A stretch of DNA of 64,000 nucleotides from NCBI GenBank assembly GCA_020633955.1, contig JACKCP010000003.1, positions 1 through 64,000 on the forward strand. The letters are read 5' to 3'. The DNA comes from Desulfobacteraceae bacterium. Lineage in GTDB: Bacteria; Desulfobacterota; Desulfobacteria; Desulfobacterales; JACKCP01. Of this stretch, positions 1 through 7,003 are shown one piece after another. Both the position numbers and the translations under genes were made by a program. The notes beneath the pieces were generated by a model. That model did not search any database, was not told the DNA's origin, and worked only from the letters and a program-made list of their open reading frames with translations. Position 1 is the stretch's first letter. Every line of letters begins with the position of its first letter.

Positions 1-165
1 CAAAATTTTTTTAAGATTTTAGTGGTAATATTTTTTTAAAAATCAGGTGTATAGCATAATAATATTTTCAAATTCCCTGATTGAACTGAATGTTTTCAGC
101 TGTTGTCATGGCAAGTTCTCCTACTATTTTTGAAATATCTTTAAATGAGTTCACAACAACCTATG
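1..165 (-). pseudogene. Remnant of an Rpn-like gene (third, most deleted copy)
   Basis: Read on the minus strand, the piece around 60-165 encodes ...GELAMTTAE and then jumps straight to a tail similar to the ends of the remnants at 4407-4626 and 7004-7300. The middle of the gene is therefore deleted. Bases 1-60 match the leader found just upstream of both intact Rpn genes (ends at 4367 and 6954). The first three bases read TTG on the minus strand exactly where those genes have ATG, so a further Rpn copy may begin just outside the left edge. That last point is inference only. Confidence 0.5.
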
Positions 166-167
166 TT

Positions 168-1538
168 TTAATTTATAATGTTATACCCTGATTTTTTTAA
201 ATAGCCTGTAAGCTCATTTCTGGCAGAAGTATCTCCATGCACCAGCTTAACAGCCTTTGGTTTTTGCTCCATTGATTTTACCCATTCAACCAGAAAATTT
301 TTGTCAGCATGGGCAGAATAACCTGATAAATTGTGAACTTTTGCCTTTATGAAAATTTTTTGATTATTGATTTTGACATACCCGTTTGGATGTTTTGAAT
401 ATTTTATTATATCGTTTCCAGGTGTGCCTTTTGCCTGATATCCTATGAAAAAAATATCATTTTCTTTTTTATCAAGATTAAATTCCAGATGGTTTAAAAT
501 TCTTCCTCCATTGCACATTCCGCTTCCTGCAATTATTATGGCAGGACCTTTTATCATTGTAAGTTTTTTGTGGGATTCAAAGTTGTCAACACAATAAAGT
601 CCTTTAAAATCAAGAGGATTATCGCCGGAATTTAAAAGATTTTTTGCTTCTTTATCAAAAAATTCATTCAGGGAAGAATAGATTTTTGTTATTTCAAGTC
701 CAAGTGGAGAATCAATAAATACAGGAATTTTTTGTGTCAGTTCAGGGAATTTGTCCTGAAGGGTTTTGTCTGAAAAAAGTCTGTCAAGCTCATAAATAAA
801 TTCCTGGGTTCTTCCAAGTGAAAATGCTGGTACAAATACTTTTCCCTTGTCTTTCAATGCTTTTGTAAGGATTTGTCCTAAATTTTCAATTCTTTGTTCC
901 CTTTGTTCATGAACTCTGTTTCCATAGGTTGATTCAAGGATCAGAAGGTCGCAATTGTCTGGTTTATCAGGATCAGGGAGCAGGGGAGTGTGCTTGTTTC
1001 CAAGGTCTCCTGAAAATATTATTGAAATTTTTTTATTTTTGGTATGGGGTATTTCAAATTTAATAAAGCATGATCCTAAAATATGTCCTGCATTTGAAAG
1101 TTTGAATTTTACTCCATTTTTAAGGCTGAAATATTCATTGTATTCAAATCCCCATGAAATATCATTTATGGTTTGTTCCAGTTTTGAAATTTCATTTGAT
1201 GTTTTTTCTGAAAATCCCATGGCATCTTTTAACATTGGAATCATAATTTTTTTTGTTGGATGTGTGCAGATTATTTCACCCTTAAATCCTTTTTCAATAA
1301 GTTCGGGGATTCTTCCAATGTGGTCAAGGTGTGCGTGGGTTATGAAAAGAAAGTCTATGTCTTTTACTTTTATCTGGCTTTTTTCAAAAGGGATTGCCTG
1401 ATCATTTCCCTGGAACAGGCCGCAGTCTATCATAATATTGGGGCCTTTTTTTATTGATAAAATGTGGCATGAGCCTGTTACTGTTTTTTCACCTCCGAGG
1501 TGAAAAATTTGATATATGTTTTTGTTTGTTGTTGTCAT
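168..1538 (-). CDS. MBL-fold beta-CASP RNA-metabolising exonuclease
   Basis: A cytoplasmic metallo-beta-lactamase/beta-CASP protein of the CPSF73/YsiA-like group, expected to cleave RNA (family knowledge). The zinc-binding motif THAHLDHIGRIP lies near residue 70. FSGDLG, ESTYGNR, the beta-CASP motif GSGMCNGGR and the C-terminal SGYSAHADK follow in the usual order, and the length of about 456 residues fits a full family member. ATG at 1538 is chosen because the conserved fold begins a few residues later; a TTG at 1583 would add 15 residues, and neither start has a clear ribosome site. It sits alone at the edge of a nucleotidyltransferase-rich island. A short fragment of this gene (about 936-970) recurs at about 5530-5560. 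Confidence 0.88.
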   Translation of the reverse strand: MTTTNKNIYQIFHLGGEKTVTGSCHILSIKKGPNIMIDCGLFQGNDQAIPFEKSQIKVKDIDFLFITHAHLDHIGRIPELIEKGFKGEIICTHPTKKIMIPMLKDAMGFSEKTSNEISKLEQTINDISWGFEYNEYFSLKNGVKFKLSNAGHILGSCFIKFEIPHTKNKKISIIFSGDLGNKHTPLLPDPDKPDNCDLLILESTYGNRVHEQREQRIENLGQILTKALKDKGKVFVPAFSLGRTQEFIYELDRLFSDKTLQDKFPELTQKIPVFIDSPLGLEITKIYSSLNEFFDKEAKNLLNSGDNPLDFKGLYCVDNFESHKKLTMIKGPAIIIAGSGMCNGGRILNHLEFNLDKKENDIFFIGYQAKGTPGNDIIKYSKHPNGYVKINNQKIFIKAKVHNLSGYSAHADKNFLVEWVKSMEQKPKAVKLVHGDTSARNELTGYLKKSGYNIIN

Positions 1539-1727
1539 TTTTTTTGTTTTTAGTTTGATTTTATCAATTTGGTTATATTGCAATTCTGGAGCTTCTGGTT
1601 TTTATCTTTAATTTTACTTATATATCATTTTAGGGCAGATTTATAGATTCCCAAGCAAGGAGCTTGGGAACCAAATAAAATTCATTTTTTAGTCCTGTAA
1701 ACTTCAGTTGAAGGGTTCAATTAAAGG

Positions 1728-2177
1728 CTATTCATCCTTTCCAAGCATTTCCAAATCAGCGAGATCTTTTTTTCTGCCAGAAGCCTTTTTATTTTTAACA
1801 AAGTCATCAAGACTTATGTAATAAACAGGAATATTGCCATAAGTTCCCTTTTCCCGGTTATTATATGCATCATCAAAAGAAACTCCTGAGATTGAAGTTA
1901 TGATATCTATTCTTACAGGTGGGTATCCTAATTGAATAATATTTTCTGTTTTAATAAAATCTTCTTTTGTTAATCCAGCGGAACCAAATCCAAAGTCATC
2001 AAGAGCTTTTAATATATATGATGCATTTTGTGTTTCTGGTTTTACAAAAATGTCTATATCACCTGTGTATCTTGGCACTCCGTAATATGCAAGTGCATAT
2101 CCCCCCACAATAAGATATTGAACTTTATGAGCGTTGAATAATTCTAATAACTCTTTGAAGTCGGTTTGAACTTCCAT
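1728..2177 (-). CDS. DUF6036-type nucleotidyltransferase (probable toxin-like partner)
   Basis: A 149-residue minimal nucleotidyltransferase-fold protein. The segment YLIVGGYALAYYG then PRYTGDIDIFV carries the GG and DxD pattern that binds metal and nucleotide in this superfamily. The start ATG follows AAGGAG with good spacing, and that site lies inside the upstream small gene, with which it overlaps by 53 bases in another frame. This two-gene arrangement (a small SPEER-type protein then the nucleotidyltransferase) is familiar in proteobacteria and behaves like a toxin-antitoxin pair in layout. The biochemical activity here is not shown by the sequence. Family assignment is from motif recall. 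Confidence 0.75.
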   Translation of the reverse strand: MEVQTDFKELLELFNAHKVQYLIVGGYALAYYGVPRYTGDIDIFVKPETQNASYILKALDDFGFGSAGLTKEDFIKTENIIQLGYPPVRIDIITSISGVSFDDAYNNREKGTYGNIPVYYISLDDFVKNKKASGRKKDLADLEMLGKDE

Positions 2178-2310
2178 GGGATTGTCTCCTTAAAAACTCT
2201 ACTGCACTTACTCTTTCTTCAGAGCTTTTCGTAAGCCAGAAGTTTAAATCATCTTTAGTATTGTTTTTATTGTTTACTTTTTTTATTGATACAGCCTTTT
2301 GGATTTTCAT
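2125..2310 (-). CDS. Small partner protein of the DUF6036-type nucleotidyltransferase
   Basis: A 61-residue protein with the pattern DLNFWLTKSSEERVSAVEFL followed by RRQSHGSSNRLQR. This matches the small protein commonly found directly upstream of DUF6036-like nucleotidyltransferases. Its last 17 codons overlap the start of the partner gene in a different frame, so the two should be translationally coupled. The conserved HGSSNRLQR tail falls within that overlap, which argues the end is real and not a frameshift product. An antitoxin role is an inference from size, order and coupling. Confidence 0.65.
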   Translation of the reverse strand: MKIQKAVSIKKVNNKNNTKDDLNFWLTKSSEERVSAVEFLRRQSHGSSNRLQRVIRIIQRS

Positions 2311-2463
2311 ATTTTGAAATCCTTTTCAAATTAATGAGTTCGAGGGACAGTATACTTATTTTGTTGGAACTCTTTTATAATTTCTTTAAGTACATTTTTT
2401 TAATTTCATCTTAATTATTCTCTTGATTGTCAAGAATTTTGGTATTTTTGGCTTAAATATTTA

Positions 2464-2811
2464 TCAAAAAAATTCAGCTATTTGTTTTAACTGATATTTC
2501 AGTTCGGGAAGATTTTTTGTAATTATCTGCCAGACTTCTTCTGCATCTACACCAAAATAGTTATGAGCAATAATATTTCTAAAGCCTTTTATTTTATACC
2601 AATCTATTGATCTGACTGAGCTGTTTGTAAAAGATTCTGATAATTTTGCAGCCATTTCGCCAATAATAATAAAATTCATTAAAACAGCATCAAAGATAAT
2701 CTGATCTGCATAAAATTGTTCGTGGTTTTCGATATTTGTTGTATATGCTTCAATTTTTTCAATTGATTCTGAAATATTTAAAAGACAGTTCTTATCTTTT
2801 ATATTAATCAT
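2464..2811 (-). CDS. hepT: HepT-like HEPN ribonuclease (toxin of MntA/HepT pair)
   Basis: A 115-residue HEPN/DUF86 protein. The catalytic motif R-x4-H-x-Y is intact as RNIIAHNY in the C-terminal half, in the context IKGFRNIIAHNYFGVD. In characterised systems HepT is an RNase whose motif tyrosine is AMPylated by MntA (family knowledge). The gene overlaps the upstream mntA by four bases (ATGA), so the two are coupled. A short fragment of this gene (around 2695-2710) survives in the decayed duplicate near 5630. Confidence 0.88.
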   Translation of the reverse strand: MINIKDKNCLLNISESIEKIEAYTTNIENHEQFYADQIIFDAVLMNFIIIGEMAAKLSESFTNSSVRSIDWYKIKGFRNIIAHNYFGVDAEEVWQIITKNLPELKYQLKQIAEFF

Positions 2812-3107
2812 AAGTATTTAGCTTCTGAGATTATTTGTTCTTTAAAAGCCTGCTTGATATATTTTTCCCGGCATATATCAACGTTGACGTTAAATTTTTT
2901 TTTAATTTCAGCACGTAGTCTTTCTTTGGTTTCAAATAAAGATGGAGTATTGTTTTCAAATTCAACAATAAGGTCAATATCGCTTGTTTCTTTTTGCTCA
3001 TTTCTTGCAATTGATCCAAAAACCCCTATTTTTGTGAGATTATATTCTTTTTTCAGTCGATTTTTGTTTAAACTCAAGTAGTTTATTACATCGATTGAAT
3101 TTATCAT
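2808..3107 (-). CDS. mntA: MntA-like nucleotidyltransferase antitoxin
   Basis: A 99-residue minimal nucleotidyltransferase. The signature GS-x10-DxD is exact: GS at GVFGSIARNEQ and the aspartates at TSDIDLIVEF. In type VII systems this protein AMPylates and silences HepT, the next gene downstream, which overlaps it by four bases. No other cofactor gene is present. Part of the 5' end is copied at 5664-5740, where the start codon has changed from ATG to AAG and most of the gene is missing. Confidence 0.88.
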   Translation of the reverse strand: MINSIDVINYLSLNKNRLKKEYNLTKIGVFGSIARNEQKETSDIDLIVEFENNTPSLFETKERLRAEIKKKFNVNVDICREKYIKQAFKEQIISEAKYL

Positions 3108-3191
3108 TATTAATAATTCCTCAGGTAGTTTTTGATTTTTAGGATCATAACATTACAGACTTAAACCTAAATTGAGCGATTTTCAAGTTTG

Positions 3192-3263
3192 CTGCATATA
3201 ACGGCAAATTGTATCAGGTTATACTTTTGCTATGCGTGATACAATTTAACGCCTTAGATGCAG
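3192..3263. repeat. Imperfect palindrome, copy 1
   Basis: The arms pair as ctgcat...ggcaaattgtatca (from 3192) against tgatacaattt...gcc...gatgcag (to 3263). The inner 11-base arms at 3206-3216 and 3237-3247 are perfect. It sits between mntA and the 3' end of the Rpn gene. The same element recurs at 5817-5888 as part of the segmental duplication. It may act as a terminator-like or recombination structure. It lacks a following T-tract. Confidence 0.6.
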
Positions 3264-3341
3264 TAAAATTGAAAAGCCCGCAGGGTTTTTCATATTTATA
3301 GATTATCGAGCAGGAGCTTGGGAAACCAGCATTTTTTCGCA

Positions 3342-4367
3342 TTAATTATTGTCTTGATTGTCAAGAAGATGAAGCGGAATATCTGTAATTTCATTTTTTA
3401 GTAATTTTTTTACAAGCTCAATGTCAAGGCCAGTGAGTTTGGAGGTTAGTTCCGGTGAAATTCCTTCTTTTCTGGCATTTGCAATAATTGATAATAATCT
3501 GTTTTTTTCCCCAATTTTAACGCCTCTTTGTTCCCCGATTTTAACACCTCTTTGTTCCCCGATTTCAAGGCCTCTTTTTTTCCCAATTTCAAGGCCTCTT
3601 TTTTCACCTCTTTTTTCGCCAATTCTCTCAGCATTTGTTACATAAGGCATTTTTTTCTCCTTTTCATATATACTTATTTCCTGAAGAAAAAGTTCTTCTA
3701 ATTTATCTGGTAAGTTTAAAATCCAGTCAATGAATTTGTATAAATCCAATACTTCTTTTTCCAAATACCCTTTTTCATATAAGAGTTTTGCAAGCTCAAA
3801 TTTCCATTGTTTTCTAAGGGAAGTGTCATTTTTTGTTTCAAGAGCTTTTAAGTGTGCCATTACAACAATGGCAAAAGGGTTATCTGTTTTTTCAAGATAA
3901 GTCCATTTGTCTTTGTAATCAAGCAGTTTTGTGCTTATAAAGTTTAATCCCATTTGTGAACCCCACATTCCATAATTAAAAGGTTCGGGATTCCATGATG
4001 GAGATTCATCTGCAAGAATTGCTATACTTGTAACAGGTGTTTTAAATCTGTCATAAATTCTGTAATTGTAAACAAACATTCTTTCTGAAAAATCTTTTTC
4101 TTTTTCTGCCTGAACTTCTACATGAATTAAAATCCATTTGGTCTGATTATTTTTAAGGGTTACCTCTACAAGTTTGTCTGTATAGCGTTTTCCAACTTTT
4201 GAATTTTTGGTTATTTTTTGAAATTCCTTATCAAGGAATTTAATTTTTTTGTTCCAGTCAATTTCTTTTACAGAATCAGGAACAAAAAATTCCATAAACT
4301 GTGGGAAAAATGCTTCTATTATGTCTTTCCATGGGGAATCAAAATCTGATTTTGGTGTTTGTTTCAT
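3342..4367 (-). CDS. Rpn-family recombination-promoting nuclease / putative transposase, copy 1
   Basis: A 341-residue protein of the Rpn (PD-(D/E)XK) type. The nuclease core is suggested by KLVEVTLKNNQ and the E-x-Q motif in WILIHVEVQAEKEKDF at about residues 85-100. The C-terminal region has RG-rich repeats followed by a short helical end. Rpn proteins promote RecA-independent recombination in other bacteria (family knowledge). The start is ATG at 4367. It is nearly identical to the gene at 5965-6954 over its whole length, differing mainly in repeat number, which implies recent duplication or gene conversion. Confidence 0.8.
   Translation of the reverse strand: MKQTPKSDFDSPWKDIIEAFFPQFMEFFVPDSVKEIDWNKKIKFLDKEFQKITKNSKVGKRYTDKLVEVTLKNNQTKWILIHVEVQAEKEKDFSERMFVYNYRIYDRFKTPVTSIAILADESPSWNPEPFNYGMWGSQMGLNFISTKLLDYKDKWTYLEKTDNPFAIVVMAHLKALETKNDTSLRKQWKFELAKLLYEKGYLEKEVLDLYKFIDWILNLPDKLEELFLQEISIYEKEKKMPYVTNAERIGEKRGEKRGLEIGKKRGLEIGEQRGVKIGEQRGVKIGEKNRLLSIIANARKEGISPELTSKLTGLDIELVKKLLKNEITDIPLHLLDNQDNN
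3511..3626 (-). repeat. In-gene tandem repeat coding RG-rich units, copy 1
   Basis: Tandem units of about 24 bases encode eight-residue blocks of the form EQRGVKIG, EKRGLEIG and KKRGLEIG. Copy 1 has EKRG plus four full blocks. The paralogue at 5965-6954 has only three full blocks. The 36-base difference keeps the reading frame, as expected for slippage or recombination between units. Confidence 0.8.
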
Positions 4368-4406
4368 AATTTTTTTAAGATTTTAGTGTTAATATTTTTT
4401 TAAAAA

Positions 4407-4626
4407 TCAGGAGTAGAGCATAATAATATTTTCAAATTCTTTGATTGAACTGCATGATTTCAGCTGCTTCATGAATTTGGTTATAATTTCCGGATCATAA
4501 ATGTATTTAATTTTTGAAACTGCCTTTATTGTATTGATTGTCTGGCCCAATTTTTCAAAATATTGCAATAGACAGGTCGATACTTTTTTGCATACATTGC
4601 TGTATTAATTTTTCAGCTGTTGTCAT
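4407..4626 (-). pseudogene. Rpn-like gene 3' remnant with frameshift
   Basis: On the minus strand, from ATG 4626, the reading is MTTAEKLIQQCMQ and then a stop about 25 codons in. A second frame then continues KLGQTINTIKAVSKIKYIYD through CSSIKEFENIIMLYS to a stop at 4407. The tail closely matches the remnant at 7004-7300. These two frames together look like the C-terminal end of another Rpn-like protein, broken by a frameshift. It lies directly upstream of the intact Rpn copy 1. Confidence 0.6.
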
Positions 4627-4652
4627 GGCAAGTTTTCCTGCTGTTTTGAAAC

Positions 4653-4799
4653 TGCTATAGCATGATAACTGCCATCCCAGAAAGCACCTTTTCTGTTTTT
4701 TTCATTATTATAGGATCGTTCTGTTCTGCCGGCTGCCAGTTTTATCACAGCAGAAATATTTGCCCCGCCTTTTGCATCAAAACTAAGTAGGCGAATATG
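4653..4799 (-). pseudogene. Fragment of a RAYT/IS200-like (Y1_Tnp) transposase
   Basis: The minus-strand frame encodes HIRLLSFDAKGG, KLAAGRTERSYNNEKNRKG and then AFWDGSYHAIAV. This matches the C-terminal core of REP-associated tyrosine transposases, which typically read ...GRTGQEYN.RK.RKGAFWEDRYHAT.... Nothing of the catalytic N-terminal half remains. The fragment overlaps the end of the nucleotidyltransferase at 4783-5082 by 17 bases and is joined at its other side to the Rpn-like remnant. Assignment is by recalled motif. Confidence 0.6.
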
Positions 4800-5082
4800 G
4801 TTTGGATCCTATAATTATCTTACCGACTCTCTTTATATGATTAATCAAGTCTTTGTTTTTTATGCTGTTGAGATTTATGACATCGAAAAAATAGGGCAGC
4901 TTAGTTTCTTCATTCAGGATGTAAGATATTTTGTTTTCTGAAGAAGATACTGCAAGGTCAACATCACTTCCGTTTTTATGGGTTCCTTTTGCTCTTGAAC
5001 CAAAAAGTATGCATTCTGAAACATTGTTGTCTTTTAGTATTTTTATTATTATTTCGAGTTCAGAATTTTTTAATCCACACAT
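4783..5082 (-). CDS. HI0073-like minimal nucleotidyltransferase
   Basis: A 99-residue MNT protein with an intact GS-x10-DxD signature: GS in ILFGSRAKGTHKNG and aspartates in SDVDLAVSS. It follows and overlaps by 13 bases the HEPN-like gene at 5070-5471, so here the HEPN gene comes first, the reverse of the mntA-hepT order at 2464-3107. The last residues run into DNA that also belongs to a transposase fragment, so the natural C-terminus may have been replaced. The role is probably antitoxin-like AMPylation of the partner (inference). Confidence 0.82.
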   Translation of the reverse strand: MCGLKNSELEIIIKILKDNNVSECILFGSRAKGTHKNGSDVDLAVSSSENKISYILNEETKLPYFFDVINLNSIKNKDLINHIKRVGKIIIGSKPYSPT

Positions 5083-5471
5083 ATAATTTCCTGAAAAGTA
5101 GTGTATTGTTTTTTTAAGATATCAAAGTATGAATCTTTTATTTTGATATATATTTCGTCAGCAGTTGCTTCATCATAAGTGTGAACTGTTAGGTTTCTGT
5201 CTGAAAGAGCTTCAAGCCAGAGAGTGCCGTTATCAATCAAGCCACTGCTGAAGGCTTGTTTTATTGCAGCTCTTGGTGAGTTGATATCAAAACCTGAATA
5301 ATTTAAGTAGTCTTTAAATAGTTTCCAGGCAAGTTCAAATGTGGTTTCAAAAAACTGAATTATTCCGCCTTTTTCAACTATTGATGGATTCGTAATTTTA
5401 AGAGCATTTTCAAGGAGTAAAAAAGATTTTTTAAAATTTTCAAACCTTTGTATATATCTTATATCTTCCAT
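5070..5471 (-). CDS. HI0074-like HEPN substrate-binding protein (nucleotidyltransferase partner)
   Basis: A 133-residue helical protein of the HI0074 (NTase substrate-binding, HEPN) family. Diagnostic segments are FFETTFELAWKLFKDYLNYS, SPRAAIKQAF and the motif R-x4-H-x-Y intact as RNLTVHTY. This is the same catalytic pattern as in HepT toxins. The next gene is the matching nucleotidyltransferase, overlapped by 13 bases. It is likely a toxin of the same general class as HepT, though HI0074 itself was named for substrate binding, so RNase activity is not assured. Confidence 0.82.
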   Translation of the reverse strand: MEDIRYIQRFENFKKSFLLLENALKITNPSIVEKGGIIQFFETTFELAWKLFKDYLNYSGFDINSPRAAIKQAFSSGLIDNGTLWLEALSDRNLTVHTYDEATADEIYIKIKDSYFDILKKQYTTFQEIICVD

Positions 5472-5524
5472 TTTTTCTCTGTAAATGTTTAGTTTTTTCT
5501 ATGTGGCTATTTTCAATTTTTTTC

Positions 5525-5740
5525 ATTAGAAGAATCAGAAGGTCGCAATTGTGTGGTTTATCAGTGAGTTCGGGTGCCAGTATACTTATTTTATTGGAAC
5601 TCCTTTATTATTTTTAAAGTACATTAAAAATAATTTGATCTGCATAAGTATTTAGTTTCTGATATTACATTCTTTTTTTAGTCGATTTTTATTTAAACTC
5701 AAGTAGTTTATTACATCGATTGAATTTATCTTTATTAATA
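5525..5740 (-). pseudogene. Scrambled remnant of an MBL-hepT-mntA duplicate
   Basis: Successive short blocks match the region to the left in the same order. About 5530-5560 matches 938-968 in the MBL gene. About 5566-5627 matches 2337-2396. About 5628-5644 matches hepT near 2693-2708. About 5645-5663 matches the mntA end near 2812-2830. From 5664 the match is to mntA's 5' end from 3039. The blocks are colinear, so this is a duplicated copy reduced by serial deletions. The mntA start is lost (CAT to CTT at 5730-5732 on the plus strand). Confidence 0.7.
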
Positions 5741-5816
5741 ATTTCTCAGGTAGTTTTTGATTTTTAGGATCATAACATTATAGACTTAAACCTAAATTAA
5801 GCGATTTTCAAGTTTG

Positions 5817-5888
5817 CTGCATATAACGACAAATTGTATCAGGCTATACTTTTGCTATCCGTGATACAATTTAACGGCGTAGATGCAG
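5817..5888. repeat. Imperfect palindrome, copy 2
   Basis: This is the second copy of the element at 3192-3263, with a handful of substitutions (for example aacgac for aacggc, and ttaacggcg for ttaacgcct). The inner arms aaattgtatca and tgatacaattt are unchanged. It again lies just past the 3' end of an Rpn gene. Confidence 0.6.
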
Positions 5889-5964
5889 TAAAATTGAAAA
5901 GCCCGCAGGGTTTCATATTTATAGATTATCGAGCAGGAGCTTGGGAAACCAGCATTTTTTCGCA

Positions 5965-6954
5965 TTAATTATTGTCTTGATTGTCAAGAAGATGAAGCGG
6001 AATATCTGTAATTTCATTTTTTAGTAATTTTTTTACAAGCTCAATGTCAAGGCCAGTGAGTTTGGAGGTTAGTTCCGGTGAAATTCCTTCTTTTCTGGCA
6101 TTTGCAATAATTGATAATAATCTGTTTTTTTCCCCAATTTTAACGCCTCTTTGCTCCCCGATTTTAACGCCTCTTTGTTCCCCAATTTCAAGGCCTCTTT
6201 TTTCACCAATTCTCTCAGCATTTGTTACATAAGGCATTTTTTTCTCCTTTTCATATATACTTATTTCCTGAAGAAAAAGTTCTTCTAATTTATCTGGTAA
6301 GTTTAAAATCCAGTCAATGAATTTGTATAAATCCAATACTTCTTTTTCCAAATACCCTTTTTCATATAAGAGTTTTGCAAGCTCAAATTTCCATTGCTTT
6401 CTAAGAGATGTATCATTCTTTGTTTCAAGAGCTTTTAAGTGTGCCATTACAACAATGGCAAACGGGTTTTCTATTTTTTCAAGATAAGTCCATTTGTCTT
6501 TGTAATCAAGCAGTTTTGTGCTTATAAAGTTTAATCCCATTTGTGAACCCCACATTCCATAATTAAAAGGTTCGGGATTCCATGATGGAGATTCATCTGC
6601 AAGAATTGCTATACTTGTAACAGGTGTTTTAAATCTGTCATAAATTCTGTAATTGTAAACAAACATTCTTTCTGAAAAATCTTTTTCTTTTTCTGCCTGA
6701 ACTTCTACATGAATTAAAATCCATTTGGTCTGATTATTTTTAAGGGTTACCTCTACAAGTTTGTCTGTATAGCGTTTTCCAACTTTTGAATTTTTGGTTA
6801 TTTTTTGAAATTCCTTATCAAGGAATTTAATTTTTTTGTTCCAGTCAATTTCTTTTACAGAATCAGGAACAAAAAATTCCATAAACTGTGGGAAAAATGC
6901 TTCTATTATGTCTTTCCATGGGGAATCAAAATCTGATTTTGGTGTTTGTTTCAT
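5965..6954 (-). CDS. Rpn-family recombination-promoting nuclease / putative transposase, copy 2
   Basis: A 329-residue paralogue of the gene at 3342-4367, starting at the equivalent ATG (6954, MKQTPKSDFDSPWK). An upstream ATG at 7032 would add 26 residues that resemble translated leader DNA, so it is not used. The E-x-Q nuclease motif in HVEVQAEKEKDF and the end NEITDIPLHLLDNQDNN are identical. Two RG blocks (12 residues) are missing from the C-terminal repeat, and a few residues differ, such as EKIENPF for EKTDNPF. High identity including flanks indicates recent duplication or conversion. Confidence 0.8.
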   Translation of the reverse strand: MKQTPKSDFDSPWKDIIEAFFPQFMEFFVPDSVKEIDWNKKIKFLDKEFQKITKNSKVGKRYTDKLVEVTLKNNQTKWILIHVEVQAEKEKDFSERMFVYNYRIYDRFKTPVTSIAILADESPSWNPEPFNYGMWGSQMGLNFISTKLLDYKDKWTYLEKIENPFAIVVMAHLKALETKNDTSLRKQWKFELAKLLYEKGYLEKEVLDLYKFIDWILNLPDKLEELFLQEISIYEKEKKMPYVTNAERIGEKRGLEIGEQRGVKIGEQRGVKIGEKNRLLSIIANARKEGISPELTSKLTGLDIELVKKLLKNEITDIPLHLLDNQDNN

Positions 6955-7003
6955 AATTTTTAAAAATTTTTTTAAGATTTTAGTGGTAAGATTTTTTAAA
7001 AAA

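Noticed and set aside
955..1457. Open frames on the plus strand inside the MBL gene
   Set aside because: They are antisense shadows of a gene with full family motifs.
3192..3263. Integron attC site
   Set aside because: The palindrome has taacggc and aacgcc in its arms, but a GTTRRRY core is not in the required position on the expected arm, and the neighbouring genes are not in a cassette arrangement.
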